DNA of 64,000 bases. It comes from Janthinobacterium sp. PAMC25594 (GTDB lineage: Bacteria > Pseudomonadota > Gammaproteobacteria > Burkholderiales > Burkholderiaceae_D). The notes under the pieces are model-generated. The model ran no database searches and was not told the origin of the DNA. It was given only the letters and a program-made list of their open reading frames with translations. Shown here one piece after another: positions 39,188 to 49,001 of this stretch (position 1 is the stretch's first letter; each line of letters starts with the position of its first letter). The stretch spans positions 372,001 through 436,000 of the forward strand of contig NZ_CP080377.1 of assembly GCF_019443505.1 (NCBI RefSeq), in the 5' to 3' direction. The position numbers and the translations under genes are program-made.

Positions 39188-40123
39188 TCAGTTCTTTACC
39201 CAGCCCGTGTAGGTGGCGACGTTTTCCTTGGTGATGGCCGGGGTCGGCAACAGCACCATGGTCTGCTTCGGCGTACGGCCGTTCATGATGTCGTAGCCCA
39301 TCTGCACGGCATCGGTGGCCATGCGGTACGGGTTTTGCGCCGAGGTGGCGGCAAACAGGCCGGCCTTGTTTTTCAGGGCGTTCTGGCCGTCTGGCGCGCC
39401 ATCGACGGCCGTGATCAGTTTCACGTCCGTGCGCTTCGATTGCTTGATCGCCAGTTCGGCGCCGATGCCGGTCGGGTCATTGATGGCGAACACGGCGTCG
39501 ATCTTCGGATAGGCCGTCAGCAAGTTCGACATCACGGTCATGCCGCCGTCGCGGCTGCCGCCCGCGTTCTGGTTGTCGGACAGGATCTTGATATCCTTGA
39601 ACGCGGCCAGGGTTTTCTTGCAGCCATTGACGCGGTCGATCACGGACGTGACCGGTGGGCCGTTGAGGATCACCACATTGCCCTTGCCGCCGATCTGCTT
39701 GGCCAGGTAGGCGCACGACACGTCTCCTGCCATGGTGTTGTCGGACATCACGGTGGCCGAGGCGCCCACGGCGCCCACGTCGACGGCGATCACGACCACG
39801 CCCGCATTGCGCGCTTTCTTGATGGCCGGGGCGATGCCCTTGGAATCGACGGCGTTCAGGATGATGATGTCGGTCTTGTTGGCGATGAAGTTCTCGATCT
39901 GGTCCACCTGGGTGTTCAGGTCATACTTGCTGGAAACAGTGGTGACTTTCACGCCCGGGCCGCCCAGTTTTTTCGCGCTTTCTTCCGCGCCGCGGCCGAT
40001 CGCCACGAAAAACGGGTTGGCCAGGTCGCCGACGCTCACGCCGATCGATTTCAGCGGTTTGTCGGCGGCAAAGGCGCCGCAGGCGGCGGACAGCAGCAGG
40101 GTGGCGGTAATGACTTTTTTCAT
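39188..40123 (-). CDS. Sugar-binding protein of the ABC importer (RbsB type)
   Basis: 311 residues; the start at 40123 is chosen for the GGAG site upstream and the signal peptide MKKVITATLLLSAACGAFA. The mature domain is a periplasmic binding protein type I (LKSIGVSVGDLANPFFVAI, FAINDPTGIGAELAIKQ). It delivers a pentose or similar sugar to the permease. It lies between tal and the ATPase gene in the operon. Confidence 0.93.
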   Translation of the reverse strand: MKKVITATLLLSAACGAFAADKPLKSIGVSVGDLANPFFVAIGRGAEESAKKLGGPGVKVTTVSSKYDLNTQVDQIENFIANKTDIIILNAVDSKGIAPAIKKARNAGVVVIAVDVGAVGASATVMSDNTMAGDVSCAYLAKQIGGKGNVVILNGPPVTSVIDRVNGCKKTLAAFKDIKILSDNQNAGGSRDGGMTVMSNLLTAYPKIDAVFAINDPTGIGAELAIKQSKRTDVKLITAVDGAPDGQNALKNKAGLFAATSAQNPYRMATDAVQMGYDIMNGRTPKQTMVLLPTPAITKENVATYTGWVKN

Positions 40124-40179
40124 GAGGATCTCCAAGGGTTTTTATTGTAAAAACAAACGGTGCTACGGGTGAAAAACTA

Positions 40180-41127
40180 TTAATTTCTTAACTTTTCGAT
40201 CATGGCGTCGAGCTTGCCCGCATCGACGGCAAAGCCGCGGATGCCTTCGGCCAGCTTTTCGGTGGCCATCGCATCGTCGTTCAGGGCGTAGCGGAAAGCG
40301 GCCTCGTCATACGTGATGGCCGGCTGCGCCGCGCCCAGGTCGCTGCCCAGCGCGCGCTCGAACGGTGCGTTGGACGCTTCCAGCTTGGCCAGCAAGTCCG
40401 GGCTGATGGTCAGCAAGTCGCAGCCGGACAAGGCCGTGATCTGCCCCACGTTGCGGAAGCTGGCGCCCATCACTTGCGTGGCGATGCCATGTTGCTTGTA
40501 GTAATTAAAGATGCGCGTGACCGATTGCACGCCTGGATCGTTGGACAGGCTGCGCGCCGCTTCGTCCCATGCCGCGCCCAGCGATTTTTTATGCCAGTCG
40601 TAGATACGGCCCACGAATGGCGAAATCAGCCGTACTTTGGCATCGGCGCAGGCGACGGCCTGGCAAAACGCGAACAGCAGGGTCAGGTTGCAAAAAATGC
40701 CGTCTTTTTCCAGTTCGCGCGCCGCCTGGATGCCTTCCCAGGTGGCGGCGACCTTGATCAGCACGCGCTCGCGTTTTACGCCAGCCTGCTCGTACAGGGC
40801 GATCAGGCGGCGCGCCCGGGCGACGGTGGCGTCGCGGTCAAAGCTCAGGCGGGCATCGACTTCCGTCGACACGCGGCCCGGCACGACTTTCAAAATTTCC
40901 AGGCCGAAACGCACCAGCACTGCATCGACGATATCGTCGAGCGCAGCGTTTTTATGCGCGGCAACTGTGCTTTCCAGCAAGGGCGCGTAATCGGGCTGCA
41001 GCACGGCTTTCAAGATCAACGACGGATTGGTGGTGGCGTCTTGCGGGGCGAAACGGGCCAGTTGCAGGAAATCGCCCGTGTCGGCGACGACGGTGCTGTG
41101 TTGCTTCAATTGTTGCAGCTGATTCAT
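40180..41127 (-). CDS. tal: Transaldolase
   Basis: 315 residues. Transaldolase moves a three-carbon unit between sugar phosphates in the pentose phosphate pathway. The Schiff-base Lys is in [16 protein letters not shown], and [12 protein letters not shown] and [11 protein letters not shown] are typical. It follows xylB by 2 bases. Its place in a sugar operon suggests it channels the pentose product into central metabolism. Confidence 0.95.
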   Translation of the reverse strand: MNQLQQLKQHSTVVADTGDFLQLARFAPQDATTNPSLILKAVLQPDYAPLLESTVAAHKNAALDDIVDAVLVRFGLEILKVVPGRVSTEVDARLSFDRDATVARARRLIALYEQAGVKRERVLIKVAATWEGIQAARELEKDGIFCNLTLLFAFCQAVACADAKVRLISPFVGRIYDWHKKSLGAAWDEAARSLSNDPGVQSVTRIFNYYKQHGIATQVMGASFRNVGQITALSGCDLLTISPDLLAKLEASNAPFERALGSDLGAAQPAITYDEAAFRYALNDDAMATEKLAEGIRGFAVDAGKLDAMIEKLRN

Positions 41128-41129
41128 TG

Positions 41130-42626
41130 CTATTCCTTATCACTGAGTTGGTGCAGAGCTTGCACGGCTGGAAACAGGCTACGGTAGCGGCCGTAGCGGA
41201 TGCTCAAGGCTGCGCTGTGCGCGGTATCGGGCAGGAAAGTGTTTTTGATGGGCAAGCCCTGCGTCAGCAGGCTGGCGTCACCGATGGCGGCAAAGCCCAG
41301 CTTGGCCGCACCGAGGCTGGCCGACAGTTCGCTGTTGTGCAGGGTGCGCATGTCGCGCCCCAGCACATTGGCCAGCAGCTGCGCCCAGTACTGGCTGCGC
41401 GCGCCGCCGCCCACCAGCATGCAGTGGGGAACCACGGCACCGGTCGAGGTGACGGCCGCCATGGCGTCGCGCAAGGCAAAGGCCACGCCTTCGAGCACGG
41501 CGTAGCCGAGCTGCGCCGGCGTGCTGTCGTGGCCCAGTTGCAAGAAGGCGCCGCGCACTTGCGGGTCGTTATGCGGCGTGCGTTCGCCCGACAGATACGG
41601 CAGGAACAGGGGTGCCGACGGCGCGATGGGGGCATCGAGCGGCAAGCCCGCTTCCACCAGCGCGAGCAGGGCTGCCTCGTCGGGCTTGCCCAGCACGCTG
41701 GTCGCCCAGCGCAGACAGCTGGCGCCGGACAGGATGGCGCCCATCGCATACCAGCGCCTGGGCAGGGCGTGGCAAAAGCTGTGCACGCCGCCAGCCGGGT
41801 TGCCCAAAGGCGCTTCGGTGACGGAAACGATGGCGGCGCTGGTGCCCAGCGAAATAAAACTGTCGCCGCCGTTGACGGCGCCGATACCCACGGCCGAGAC
41901 GGGGTTGTCGCCGCCGCCACCGGCCACCACCACGTCCATGGACAAGCCCAGCTGGTCGGCGATGGCGGCCAGCACGGTGCCCGTGGCGGCGTCGCCTTCG
42001 GCCAGCGCCGGCATCTGTTCCAGTGCCAGGCCGCAGGCGGCCAGCATGGGGGCGAACCAGGCGCGCTTGGCCTCGTCCAGCCACAGGGTGCCGGCCGCGT
42101 CGGACATGTCCGTCAGTTTGATCCCTGTCAAGCGCAGGCGCAGATAGTCTTTCGGCGACAGCAGGCAGGCGATGGCGGCAAACGCGTCAGGCTCATGCTT
42201 TTGCAGCCACAGCAGTTTTGGCGCCGTCAGGCCCGCCATGGGCAGGCTGCCCGTCACGTCCGCGTAGGCGGGATAGTCGCGCGCCAGGGTCGCCGCCTCG
42301 GCTTCGGCGCGCGCGTCGTTCCACAGGATGGCGGGACGGATCACGTTGTCGTTGGCATCGAGCAGCACGGCGCCATGCATCTGGCCCGACAGGCCGATGC
42401 AGGCGATCTGCGCATAGTCCTGCGGCCAGCCGGCGCGCAGCTGGCCCAGCGCGTTGACGCAGGCGGCCCACCAGTCCTGCGGCGCCTGTTCGGACCAGCC
42501 CGGCTGCGGGCGGCTGGTGTCGATGCGTACGGACGCCTGGCCGCGCACGGCGCCAGTGCTGTCCATCAACACGGTTTTCAGTTCGGAGGTACCGAGGTCG
42601 ATACCGAGGGAAATCGCTGGATGCAT
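41130..42626 (-). CDS. xylB: Xylulokinase
   Basis: 498 residues of the FGGY kinase family. [16 protein letters not shown] is the N-terminal phosphate loop; [13 protein letters not shown] carries the typical catalytic segment and Asp; [21 protein letters not shown] is the FGGY signature for xylulokinase. It phosphorylates D-xylulose. No xylose isomerase or pentitol dehydrogenase is visible here, so the entering sugar is unclear. Confidence 0.93.
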   Translation of the reverse strand: MHPAISLGIDLGTSELKTVLMDSTGAVRGQASVRIDTSRPQPGWSEQAPQDWWAACVNALGQLRAGWPQDYAQIACIGLSGQMHGAVLLDANDNVIRPAILWNDARAEAEAATLARDYPAYADVTGSLPMAGLTAPKLLWLQKHEPDAFAAIACLLSPKDYLRLRLTGIKLTDMSDAAGTLWLDEAKRAWFAPMLAACGLALEQMPALAEGDAATGTVLAAIADQLGLSMDVVVAGGGGDNPVSAVGIGAVNGGDSFISLGTSAAIVSVTEAPLGNPAGGVHSFCHALPRRWYAMGAILSGASCLRWATSVLGKPDEAALLALVEAGLPLDAPIAPSAPLFLPYLSGERTPHNDPQVRGAFLQLGHDSTPAQLGYAVLEGVAFALRDAMAAVTSTGAVVPHCMLVGGGARSQYWAQLLANVLGRDMRTLHNSELSASLGAAKLGFAAIGDASLLTQGLPIKNTFLPDTAHSAALSIRYGRYRSLFPAVQALHQLSDKE

Positions 42627-42644
42627 ATGGGTTTGCTGTAAAAG

Positions 42645-43652
42645 TCAGGGGCAGCCGCAGGAGTTGCGTACGCGCAAGGTTGGCGACAAACGCTGCACGT
42701 GCTGGGCGCGGCCCGGATTGGCGATACGGTCGATTAACAGGTCGACGGCCATGGCGCCCAGCTCTTCGAGCGGCTGGGCCATCACGGTCAGGCGGGGGCT
42801 GAAGTAATCGGCCCAGTCGAAATCATCGAAGCCGGCCAGCGCGACGTCTTGCGGTACAGCAATGTGCGCGTCGCGCAAGGCGTGCATGGTGCCGATGGTC
42901 ATCAGGTTGTTGCCGGCTACGATGGCCGTCGGGCGTTGTCCAGCAGGCAGGGCCAGCAGTTCGCGCGTGGCCGCGCCGCTGCGTTCCAGGTTGGAGTCGC
43001 CCGAACGCAGCAGTTCGGGGTCAAAAACGATATTGGCGCGCTGCAAGGCCAGGCGGTAGCCGTCGATACGCTCGTGCGTCGTGGACAGGCCGGGCGCCCC
43101 CGCGATGAAGCCGATGCGGCGGTGGCGGTGGGTCGTGATCAAGTGGCTGACCAGTTCGGCCGTCGCCTCGATGTTTTCCACGCCCACCTGGTCGAACGGT
43201 TGCGGCGACATGCGGTCGACCAGCACGGAAGCGATCTTGTTGCTGTTTAAATAGGCGAGGGCGCGGTTGTGCGGATCGCCGGACGGTGCCAGCACGATGC
43301 CGTCGACACGGCGCTGGTGCAAGTTCTGCACCACCTTGAGTTCCTGCTCGGGATCGTCATGCGTATCGGAAAACAGCATCATCAAGCCGTGGCGCGTGCA
43401 GGCGGCCTCGATGGCGCGCACGGTTTCGCTGAAGTAATGATTGGTGAAGGCGGAAATGGCCACGCCGATGGTGCCCGACGACGAGCCGGCCAGCGCGCGC
43501 GCCAGCATGTTCGGCACATAGCCGATCTGCTGCATGGCCGCGTTGACGGCGGCGACGGTTTTCGGGCTGACCTTGCGGGTGCCGTTGAGTACGTGCGAGA
43601 CGGTCGACAGCGATACGTCCGCCGCCCGCGCTACATCTTCCATGGTGGCCAT
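42645..43652 (-). CDS. LacI-family transcriptional regulator
   Basis: 335 residues. The N-terminal HTH and hinge helix (MATMEDVARAADVSLSTVSHVLNGTRKVSPKTV) are followed by the sugar-binding core (about 60-330). AGGAG precedes the ATG. It is the first gene of the operon and should repress it in the absence of the sugar, binding a palindrome upstream (43733-43764 is a candidate). Confidence 0.94.
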   Translation of the reverse strand: MATMEDVARAADVSLSTVSHVLNGTRKVSPKTVAAVNAAMQQIGYVPNMLARALAGSSSGTIGVAISAFTNHYFSETVRAIEAACTRHGLMMLFSDTHDDPEQELKVVQNLHQRRVDGIVLAPSGDPHNRALAYLNSNKIASVLVDRMSPQPFDQVGVENIEATAELVSHLITTHRHRRIGFIAGAPGLSTTHERIDGYRLALQRANIVFDPELLRSGDSNLERSGAATRELLALPAGQRPTAIVAGNNLMTIGTMHALRDAHIAVPQDVALAGFDDFDWADYFSPRLTVMAQPLEELGAMAVDLLIDRIANPGRAQHVQRLSPTLRVRNSCGCP

Positions 43653-43732
43653 GGTGTCTCCTGATGGTTTTATTCTTATTGTGTGCTGCGATAGTGTGCG
43701 GCTGTGTCGCCGCGTTTGAATCTATCGTAAAC

Positions 43733-43764
43733 AAAAGAAAGCGCTTGCGCAAGCGCTTTCTTTT
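43733..43764. promoter_or_regulatory. 32-bp perfect palindrome, LacI-type operator or terminator
   Basis: AAAAGAAAGCGCTTGC is followed directly by its reverse complement, with no loop bases. It contains two overlapping copies of a GAAAGCGCTTKC-type box, a form typical of LacI-family operators, 81 bases before the LacI gene start. The A and T ends also allow a bidirectional terminator. I favour the operator, since a hairpin with no free loop bases would terminate less well. Confidence 0.55.
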
Positions 43765-43816
43765 TTGTGCGGAAGCATGCCGAGGGGCTTTTCGATGAAG
43801 ACAAGGGGAAGCGTGC

Positions 43817-43856
43817 GTAGGTCGGATTAGCGCGCCAGAGGCGCGCGTAATCCGAC
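43817..43856. repeat. Dispersed GTCGGRTTA palindrome, copy 3
   Basis: GTAGGTCGGATTA then GCGCGCC pairs with GGCGCGCGTAATCCGAC around AGA. The opposite-orientation copy 4 follows 39 bases later. Confidence 0.85.
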
Positions 43857-43895
43857 ATCGGGGAGGGCGGTGATGCCGGTTGAGTGTGGTGGTGT

Positions 43896-43930
43896 TGTCG
43901 GGTTACGCGCTGCGCGCTAACCCGACCTAC
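43896..43930. repeat. Dispersed GTCGGRTTA palindrome, copy 4
   Basis: TTGTCGGGTTACGCGC pairs with GCGCTAACCCGACCTAC around TGC. It ends 5 bases before the stop of the NRDE gene. Copies 3 and 4 form an inverted pair like that at 57.6 kb. Confidence 0.85.
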
Positions 43931-43935
43931 CCGAC

Positions 43936-44673
43936 CTACTGGATCACCAGCTCATGCAATTCGCCGGGCGAGTCCGCGAACAGTTTGATGACGGTGGAGG
44001 TGCGCGTGCCGTAGCCCGGCGTTTCGATGCAGACGGCGGACAGCACGCGCTCGAGGTCGAGCGGCACGCCCGTGTCGGGCAAGCGGAAGTCCGGTGCGCG
44101 CGTGGTGTCGGCCAGCATGTCGAAGTAGGCGTCGTCGGGTGCGCCCTGGCACAGCAAGCTGGCGAACTGGGCCTTGGTCTTCAAGACTTTCGGCCACGGC
44201 GCGTCCAGCAGGGCGTTCGACAGGCCGTAGATGCCCGGTTCCAGAGGCTGGCCATTGCGCGCATCGCCATCGCCGCGGTTGGAAAACCAGATCAGGGTAG
44301 TGGCGTCGCCCAGCACCAGGTTAAAACCGTTGTAGGCTTTGCATCCGGGACGGATTTGCGCGATGTAGTCTTGCGGCGACATGTCGCCGGCCAGATAGTC
44401 GGCCACCAGGGCGCCGCGCGAGGGGGCGTCCGGGTTGCGGTCTTGCGGGCTGCGGATATTCGTGATGGCGGCAAAGCGCGAGCTGCCGCTGCCGGCCTGC
44501 GTGATGCCCATCCAGCTGCCGCCCGCCTGCAGGTCGCGGCCCGCATACACTTGCGGGTGCTCGGGCCAGACGCCGGCGGGGGCGCTGGCGCGTTCATAGA
44601 ATTCGTCGCGGTTGGCGGCGGCAATCAGCGGGATGTGCGGATTGACTTTCCAGGCAAAAACGATCAGGCACAT
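43936..44673 (-). CDS. NRDE family protein (TANGO2-like)
   Basis: 245 residues. ATG at 44673 gives the family start MCLIVFAWKVNP; the NRDE motif is in AAANRDEFYER. TANGO2 relatives are linked to haem handling or lipid metabolism in eukaryotes; the bacterial function is unsettled. An N-terminal Cys2 may be a nucleophile as in NTN hydrolases. It overlaps the DUF4936 gene by 10 bases, so they are probably coupled. Confidence 0.88.
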   Translation of the reverse strand: MCLIVFAWKVNPHIPLIAAANRDEFYERASAPAGVWPEHPQVYAGRDLQAGGSWMGITQAGSGSSRFAAITNIRSPQDRNPDAPSRGALVADYLAGDMSPQDYIAQIRPGCKAYNGFNLVLGDATTLIWFSNRGDGDARNGQPLEPGIYGLSNALLDAPWPKVLKTKAQFASLLCQGAPDDAYFDMLADTTRAPDFRLPDTGVPLDLERVLSAVCIETPGYGTRTSTVIKLFADSPGELHELVIQ

Positions 44674-44954
44674 GGGGGCAAATCCATGAACACTTCCGTA
44701 TGCCGCGCGCCGGCCGTCAATGACAGCAAGAGCGCCTCGTCGGCGGCAGCGGCCAGCAGTTCGGCAAAACCTTCGCCGACGACGGGGTAGATTTCCATCC
44801 ACGTCTGCAAGCCATCTTTGGCTTCCGGGCGGCGCTTTAGCTGTGGCGCCACGCCGGAGGCGGCCGCCAGTTTCGCCTGCAAGGCACGCACCCTGGCTTC
44901 CAGCGCCTGGGCGTGCTCTTCCTTTACCTGATAGTAAATGTACAAATCTTTCAT
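44664..44954 (-). CDS. DUF4936 family protein
   Basis: 96 residues, start at 44954. MKDLYIYYQVKEEHAQALEARV and LQTWMEIYPVV fit the DUF4936 family of small cytoplasmic betaproteobacterial proteins. Function unknown. It lies between ygfZ and the NRDE gene, an arrangement common in this group. Confidence 0.8.
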   Translation of the reverse strand: MKDLYIYYQVKEEHAQALEARVRALQAKLAAASGVAPQLKRRPEAKDGLQTWMEIYPVVGEGFAELLAAAADEALLLSLTAGARHTEVFMDLPPCA

Positions 44955-44961
44955 GTCATTC

Positions 44962-46068
44962 TCACAAATCGAGTGCGTCGAGCACATAAGGCATGGGCAG
45001 GAATTGCACGGCGGCGCCCTGGGCCGAACCGTAGCGCACGGCCCCGGCGGCGCTTGAACCTTCCGCTATCGCCCCCAGCTTCATTTCAACGAGGGCATCG
45101 ATGCCGCCGTCACCGTTGGGCGCGGCGTTGACGAGCATGCCGCAAGGTTGCTCGGGGTCGCTGACGGCGAACAGTTCGCCGCCGGCTACTGCCGCTGCGT
45201 CAGCGATGCTGACGAGGGTGGTGCGGCGCTTGAGCTTGCCCAGGTACTGGCTGCGCGCGACGATTTCCTGGCCCGGATAGCAGCCTTTCTTGAAATTGAC
45301 GCCGCCCAGCAGTTCAAAATTGACCATTTGCGGCACGAATTGCTCTTGCGTGGCGGCCGTGATCTGCGGGATGCCCGCGTGGATCTCGGACAATTGCCAG
45401 GCGTCATTGCCGCCCTTGGCGAGTTTTTCCGCCAGCTGTGGCCACACGTCGCGCGCCGTGGCGGCGGACGTCAGCCATTCATAGCGGGCGCTGCCAAACA
45501 CATCGGCCACGCGCAGCAGGGTGCCCAGCGCATGGTCCACCTTGTTGAACGGCGTGGCGGGCAGGACGGGGAACCAGGCGGACAGGGCCGCGCTGGCCCG
45601 TTGGCCGCCAAGGCCCAGGACGACCTGGTTCGCTTCATCAAACGATGCATCGTGCAGCTTGGCCTTGGCGCGCAGCACGAACATTTGTAAACGCTTCTGG
45701 ATGGCCGGCTGTATGGCGCGCGGCAATTGCAGATAAATGGTGGTGGCGTTGCGCCACATCAGGAAACTGGCCAGCAGGCGGCCTTTCGGCGTGCAGTAGC
45801 CGGCCAGGCGCACTTGCTCCTGGTTCAGGTGTTCCACGTCGTTGGTCAGCTGGCCGTGCAGGAAACTGGCTGCCTCGTCGCCGTTCAGGCCGATCAAACC
45901 CTGGTCCGTGATGGCCGCGACAAAACCTTCTTGTAGCTGGGACACTGTCAGGGACTGGCCAAAATCGGCAATAGGAGCGTTCGCGGTGCCGTCAGGCGCG
46001 CCATCGATGGCAGCGGGGCGGGCGCCTTGTGCAGTTAAAAATTGATTCCAGTTATTCATAATTTCCAT
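44962..46068 (-). CDS. ygfZ: YgfZ, folate-binding iron-sulfur protein
   Basis: 368 residues from 46068; an ATG at 46059 is also possible. YgfZ uses tetrahydrofolate and helps maintain iron-sulfur enzymes such as MiaB. The signature KKGCYPGQEIVARSQYLGKLKRR carries the essential Cys. Cytoplasmic. Divergent from mltG, a common betaproteobacterial arrangement. Confidence 0.93.
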   Translation of the reverse strand: MEIMNNWNQFLTAQGARPAAIDGAPDGTANAPIADFGQSLTVSQLQEGFVAAITDQGLIGLNGDEAASFLHGQLTNDVEHLNQEQVRLAGYCTPKGRLLASFLMWRNATTIYLQLPRAIQPAIQKRLQMFVLRAKAKLHDASFDEANQVVLGLGGQRASAALSAWFPVLPATPFNKVDHALGTLLRVADVFGSARYEWLTSAATARDVWPQLAEKLAKGGNDAWQLSEIHAGIPQITAATQEQFVPQMVNFELLGGVNFKKGCYPGQEIVARSQYLGKLKRRTTLVSIADAAAVAGGELFAVSDPEQPCGMLVNAAPNGDGGIDALVEMKLGAIAEGSSAAGAVRYGSAQGAAVQFLPMPYVLDALDL

Positions 46069-46244
46069 TAGATCAGCGATTAAGCATTATCATTACGGGT
46101 TCATTATAGTGATGTCGCGCAGATCGCGTCGGCAGCGGCAAGATTGCCAGTGTTGGCGCCGCTTTGCGCGCACTTGCTTCACAAATGAACGATCATAACA
46201 AGCGCGCGCTGCCCGCCAGCGAGCGCATCACAAGAATCGGAACA

Positions 46245-47231
46245 ATGGCTTTCTTTAAAAAACTTGTAGTCAGTTCGGTCATCGCCGCCATCGGCGTCGG
46301 TGGTACTTTTGTGTATTGGGCGCAGCAGCCCATCACCACGGAAGGCGACGCGATCCCGTTTACGATCACGCCGGGCAGTGGCGCGCATGCGGCCGGCCAG
46401 CAGATCGCGGACGCGGGCGTGCCCATCGTGCCCATCCTGTTCAACCTGCTGGCGCGCGTCGAAGGCAAGACGTCGAAGATCAAGGCCGGTTCCTACGAGC
46501 TGAAACCGGGCACGACGCCACAGCGTCTGATCACGCAGCTGGCACGCGGTGAGTTCGCGCAAGAATCGCTGACCATCATCGAAGGTTGGACCTTCAGGCA
46601 GATGCGCATGGCCATGGCCAGCCACCCTGGCCTCAAGCACGATACCGTGGGCTTGTCCGACAAGGAGCTGATGGCGAAAATCAGCCCCGAGTTTGTGCTG
46701 CCGGAAGGCTTGTTCTTCCCGGATACCTATCTGTTCGCCAAGGGCGCCAGCGAAATGCAGATTTTCAAGCAGGCGCACACGGCCATGATCGGTCGCCTGT
46801 CCGAAGCGTGGGACAAGCGCGATCCGGCCTTGCCATATAAAAACCCGTATGAGGCGCTGATCATGGCGTCGATCGTGGAAAAGGAAACGGGGCAAAAGTC
46901 CGAACGGGCCATGATCGCCGGCGTCTTCGTCAACCGCCTGAAGACGGGCATGCTGCTGCAGACGGACCCGACCGTGATCTATGGCATGGGCGATAACTAC
47001 CAGGGCAAGATCCGCAAACGCGACCTGGAAGCGGACACCCCGTACAATACCTACACGCGCGGCGGCTTGCCGCCCACGCCGATCGCCCTCGCTGGCGCAC
47101 AATCGCTGACGGCGGCGCTGGCGCCGGCCCGCACGCAGGCGCTGTATTTCGTCGCGCGCGGCGACGGCACCAGCCAGTTCTCGGCCAACTTGCCCGACCA
47201 TAACCGCGCCGTGAACCAGTACCAGCGCTAA
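46245..47231 (+). CDS. mltG: Endolytic murein transglycosylase
   Basis: 328 residues; ATG at 46245 gives a short cytoplasmic tail and membrane anchor (LVVSSVIAAIGVGGTFVYW). MltG cleaves nascent glycan strands and sets their length. A LysM-like domain (about 40-110) precedes the YceG domain, with catalytic Glu in ASIVEKETG and TYTRGGLPPTPI. It starts the mltG-tmk-holB run. Confidence 0.93.
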   Translation: MAFFKKLVVSSVIAAIGVGGTFVYWAQQPITTEGDAIPFTITPGSGAHAAGQQIADAGVPIVPILFNLLARVEGKTSKIKAGSYELKPGTTPQRLITQLARGEFAQESLTIIEGWTFRQMRMAMASHPGLKHDTVGLSDKELMAKISPEFVLPEGLFFPDTYLFAKGASEMQIFKQAHTAMIGRLSEAWDKRDPALPYKNPYEALIMASIVEKETGQKSERAMIAGVFVNRLKTGMLLQTDPTVIYGMGDNYQGKIRKRDLEADTPYNTYTRGGLPPTPIALAGAQSLTAALAPARTQALYFVARGDGTSQFSANLPDHNRAVNQYQR

Positions 47232-47255
47232 TATCATTATCAGATCAAGAGTTTC

Positions 47256-47897
47256 ATGACACAACACTATCAACCCCGCTTCATCACCTTCGAAGGCATC
47301 GATGGCGCGGGCAAGTCGACGCATATCGGTTTTGTCGCCGACTACCTGCGGCAGCGGGGCGTCAGCCTCGTATCGTCGCGCGAACCGGGCGGCACCAGCC
47401 TGGGCGAAAAGCTGCGCGAACTGCTGCTGCATGAAAAAATGCACCTGGAAACGGAAGCCTTGCTGATGTTCGCCAGCCGCCGCGAACACATCGCGCAAGT
47501 CATCGCGCCCGCTTTGGCGCGGGGCGAGTGGGTCATTTCCGACCGCTTTACCGATGCCAGCTTCGCCTACCAGGGCGGCGGGCGGGGCATGGACTTGCGC
47601 AAGATGGAGCAGCTGGAAGCATGGGTGCACCCGCACCTGCAGCCGGACATCACTTTCCTGTTCGACGTGCCGCTGGCCGTGGCCCGTGCCCGCCTCGACG
47701 CCACGCGCGCCCTGGATAAATTCGAGCAGGAGCAGGCCGATTTCTTTGCCGCCACGCGCAACGAATACCTGCGCCGCGCGGCTGAGTTCCCGCAGCGCTT
47801 CCGCATCATCGATTCCACGCAAAGCATTGCCGATATTCAAGTGCAACTGGCAAAACTGCTTGATGCATTACTTGAACAAAGTGTTGCAACACGTTGA
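47256..47897 (+). CDS. tmk: Thymidylate kinase
   Basis: 213 residues. It phosphorylates dTMP to dTDP. P-loop [12 protein letters not shown], the DR motif in [18 protein letters not shown] and the lid are present. It is 24 bases after mltG and 15 before holB, in the usual order. Confidence 0.96.
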   Translation: MTQHYQPRFITFEGIDGAGKSTHIGFVADYLRQRGVSLVSSREPGGTSLGEKLRELLLHEKMHLETEALLMFASRREHIAQVIAPALARGEWVISDRFTDASFAYQGGGRGMDLRKMEQLEAWVHPHLQPDITFLFDVPLAVARARLDATRALDKFEQEQADFFAATRNEYLRRAAEFPQRFRIIDSTQSIADIQVQLAKLLDALLEQSVATR

Positions 47898-47912
47898 TTG
47901 GCAAAGAATAAT

Positions 47913-48941
47913 ATGATCAGTTCTCTCTATCCGTGGCAGCAGGACGCCTGGCAGCAATTGCAAGCCTTGCGCCCGCGCATGCCGCACGCCATTTTGTTCC
48001 ATGGCGCGCAAGGCATCGGCAAGGCCGACTTCATCGAGCATTTCGCGCAAGCCTTGCTGTGCGAAGACGTGCGCGCCGACGGCCATGCCTGCGGCACCTG
48101 CGCCTCGTGCGGCTGGTTTAGCCAGGGCAACCATCCCGATTACCGCCGCGTGCGTCCGGAAGCGCTGGAAGATGACGTGGCCGACGACGGCGAAGAGGGC
48201 GAGGGCGCGAAGAAAAGCGCCAAGACCAAGACGCCGTCGAAAGACATCAAGATCGAGCAGATCCGCAACCTGGCCGACTTCATGAACATTTCCACGCACC
48301 GGCAAGGCTTGCGCGTGGTGGTGCTGTACCCGGCCGAGGCGCTCAACACGCCCGCCTCGAACGCCTTGCTGAAAACACTGGAAGAGCCGCCGCCCGGCAC
48401 CGTGTTCCTGCTGGCTTCGAACAGCCTGGACCGATTGCTGCCGACGATCTTGTCGCGCTGCAGGAAATTTGCCTTGCCGATGCCCAGCCACGAGCAGGCC
48501 CTGGCCTGGCTCAAGGTCCAGGGCTTGAACGATGCGGACAGCTGGCTGCGCGAGCAGGGCGGCGCGCCGCTGGCCGCGCTGGCCCAGTCCGAATCGGGTG
48601 GCCGCGAAGAAACGGAACAATTGCTGCAAGTGCTGGCCAATCCCGGCGTGGAAGCGGCGTTGAAGGCGGCGGACAAATTGCAGAAGGCCCCGCTGGCACC
48701 GCTGGTGGCATCGCTGCAGCGCTGGCTGTACGACGTGTTTTCCGTCAAGTTGTCGGGCACCATACGCTACTACCCGCGCCACCGGCGCGAGCTGGAAGCG
48801 CTGGCCGGGCGCATCAACGTCAGCCGTTTGATGGCCGTCATCAAGGCCGCCAACGAGCGCCGGGCGATCGCCGAGCATCCTTTGTCGCCCAAGCTGTTTC
48901 TGGAAGACATGCTGCTCGACTACGCATCAAGCTGCCAATAG
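47913..48941 (+). CDS. holB: DNA polymerase III delta-prime subunit
   Basis: 342 residues; ATG at 47913 is preferred to a TTG at 47898. A clamp-loader AAA+ protein with FHGAQGIGKADF as P-loop and a Cys4 zinc module (LLCED...HACGTCASC). A charged loop of about 25 residues (EDDVADDGEEGEGAKK onward) follows the zinc module. HolB helps load the beta clamp at replication forks. Confidence 0.93.
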   Translation: MISSLYPWQQDAWQQLQALRPRMPHAILFHGAQGIGKADFIEHFAQALLCEDVRADGHACGTCASCGWFSQGNHPDYRRVRPEALEDDVADDGEEGEGAKKSAKTKTPSKDIKIEQIRNLADFMNISTHRQGLRVVVLYPAEALNTPASNALLKTLEEPPPGTVFLLASNSLDRLLPTILSRCRKFALPMPSHEQALAWLKVQGLNDADSWLREQGGAPLAALAQSESGGREETEQLLQVLANPGVEAALKAADKLQKAPLAPLVASLQRWLYDVFSVKLSGTIRYYPRHRRELEALAGRINVSRLMAVIKAANERRAIAEHPLSPKLFLEDMLLDYASSCQ

Positions 48942-49001
48942 AATCAAGCACTTGCATTGCCAAGTTCATCCAGATTGTTTGGTGCTTGGCGCGCTTGGAA
49001 C

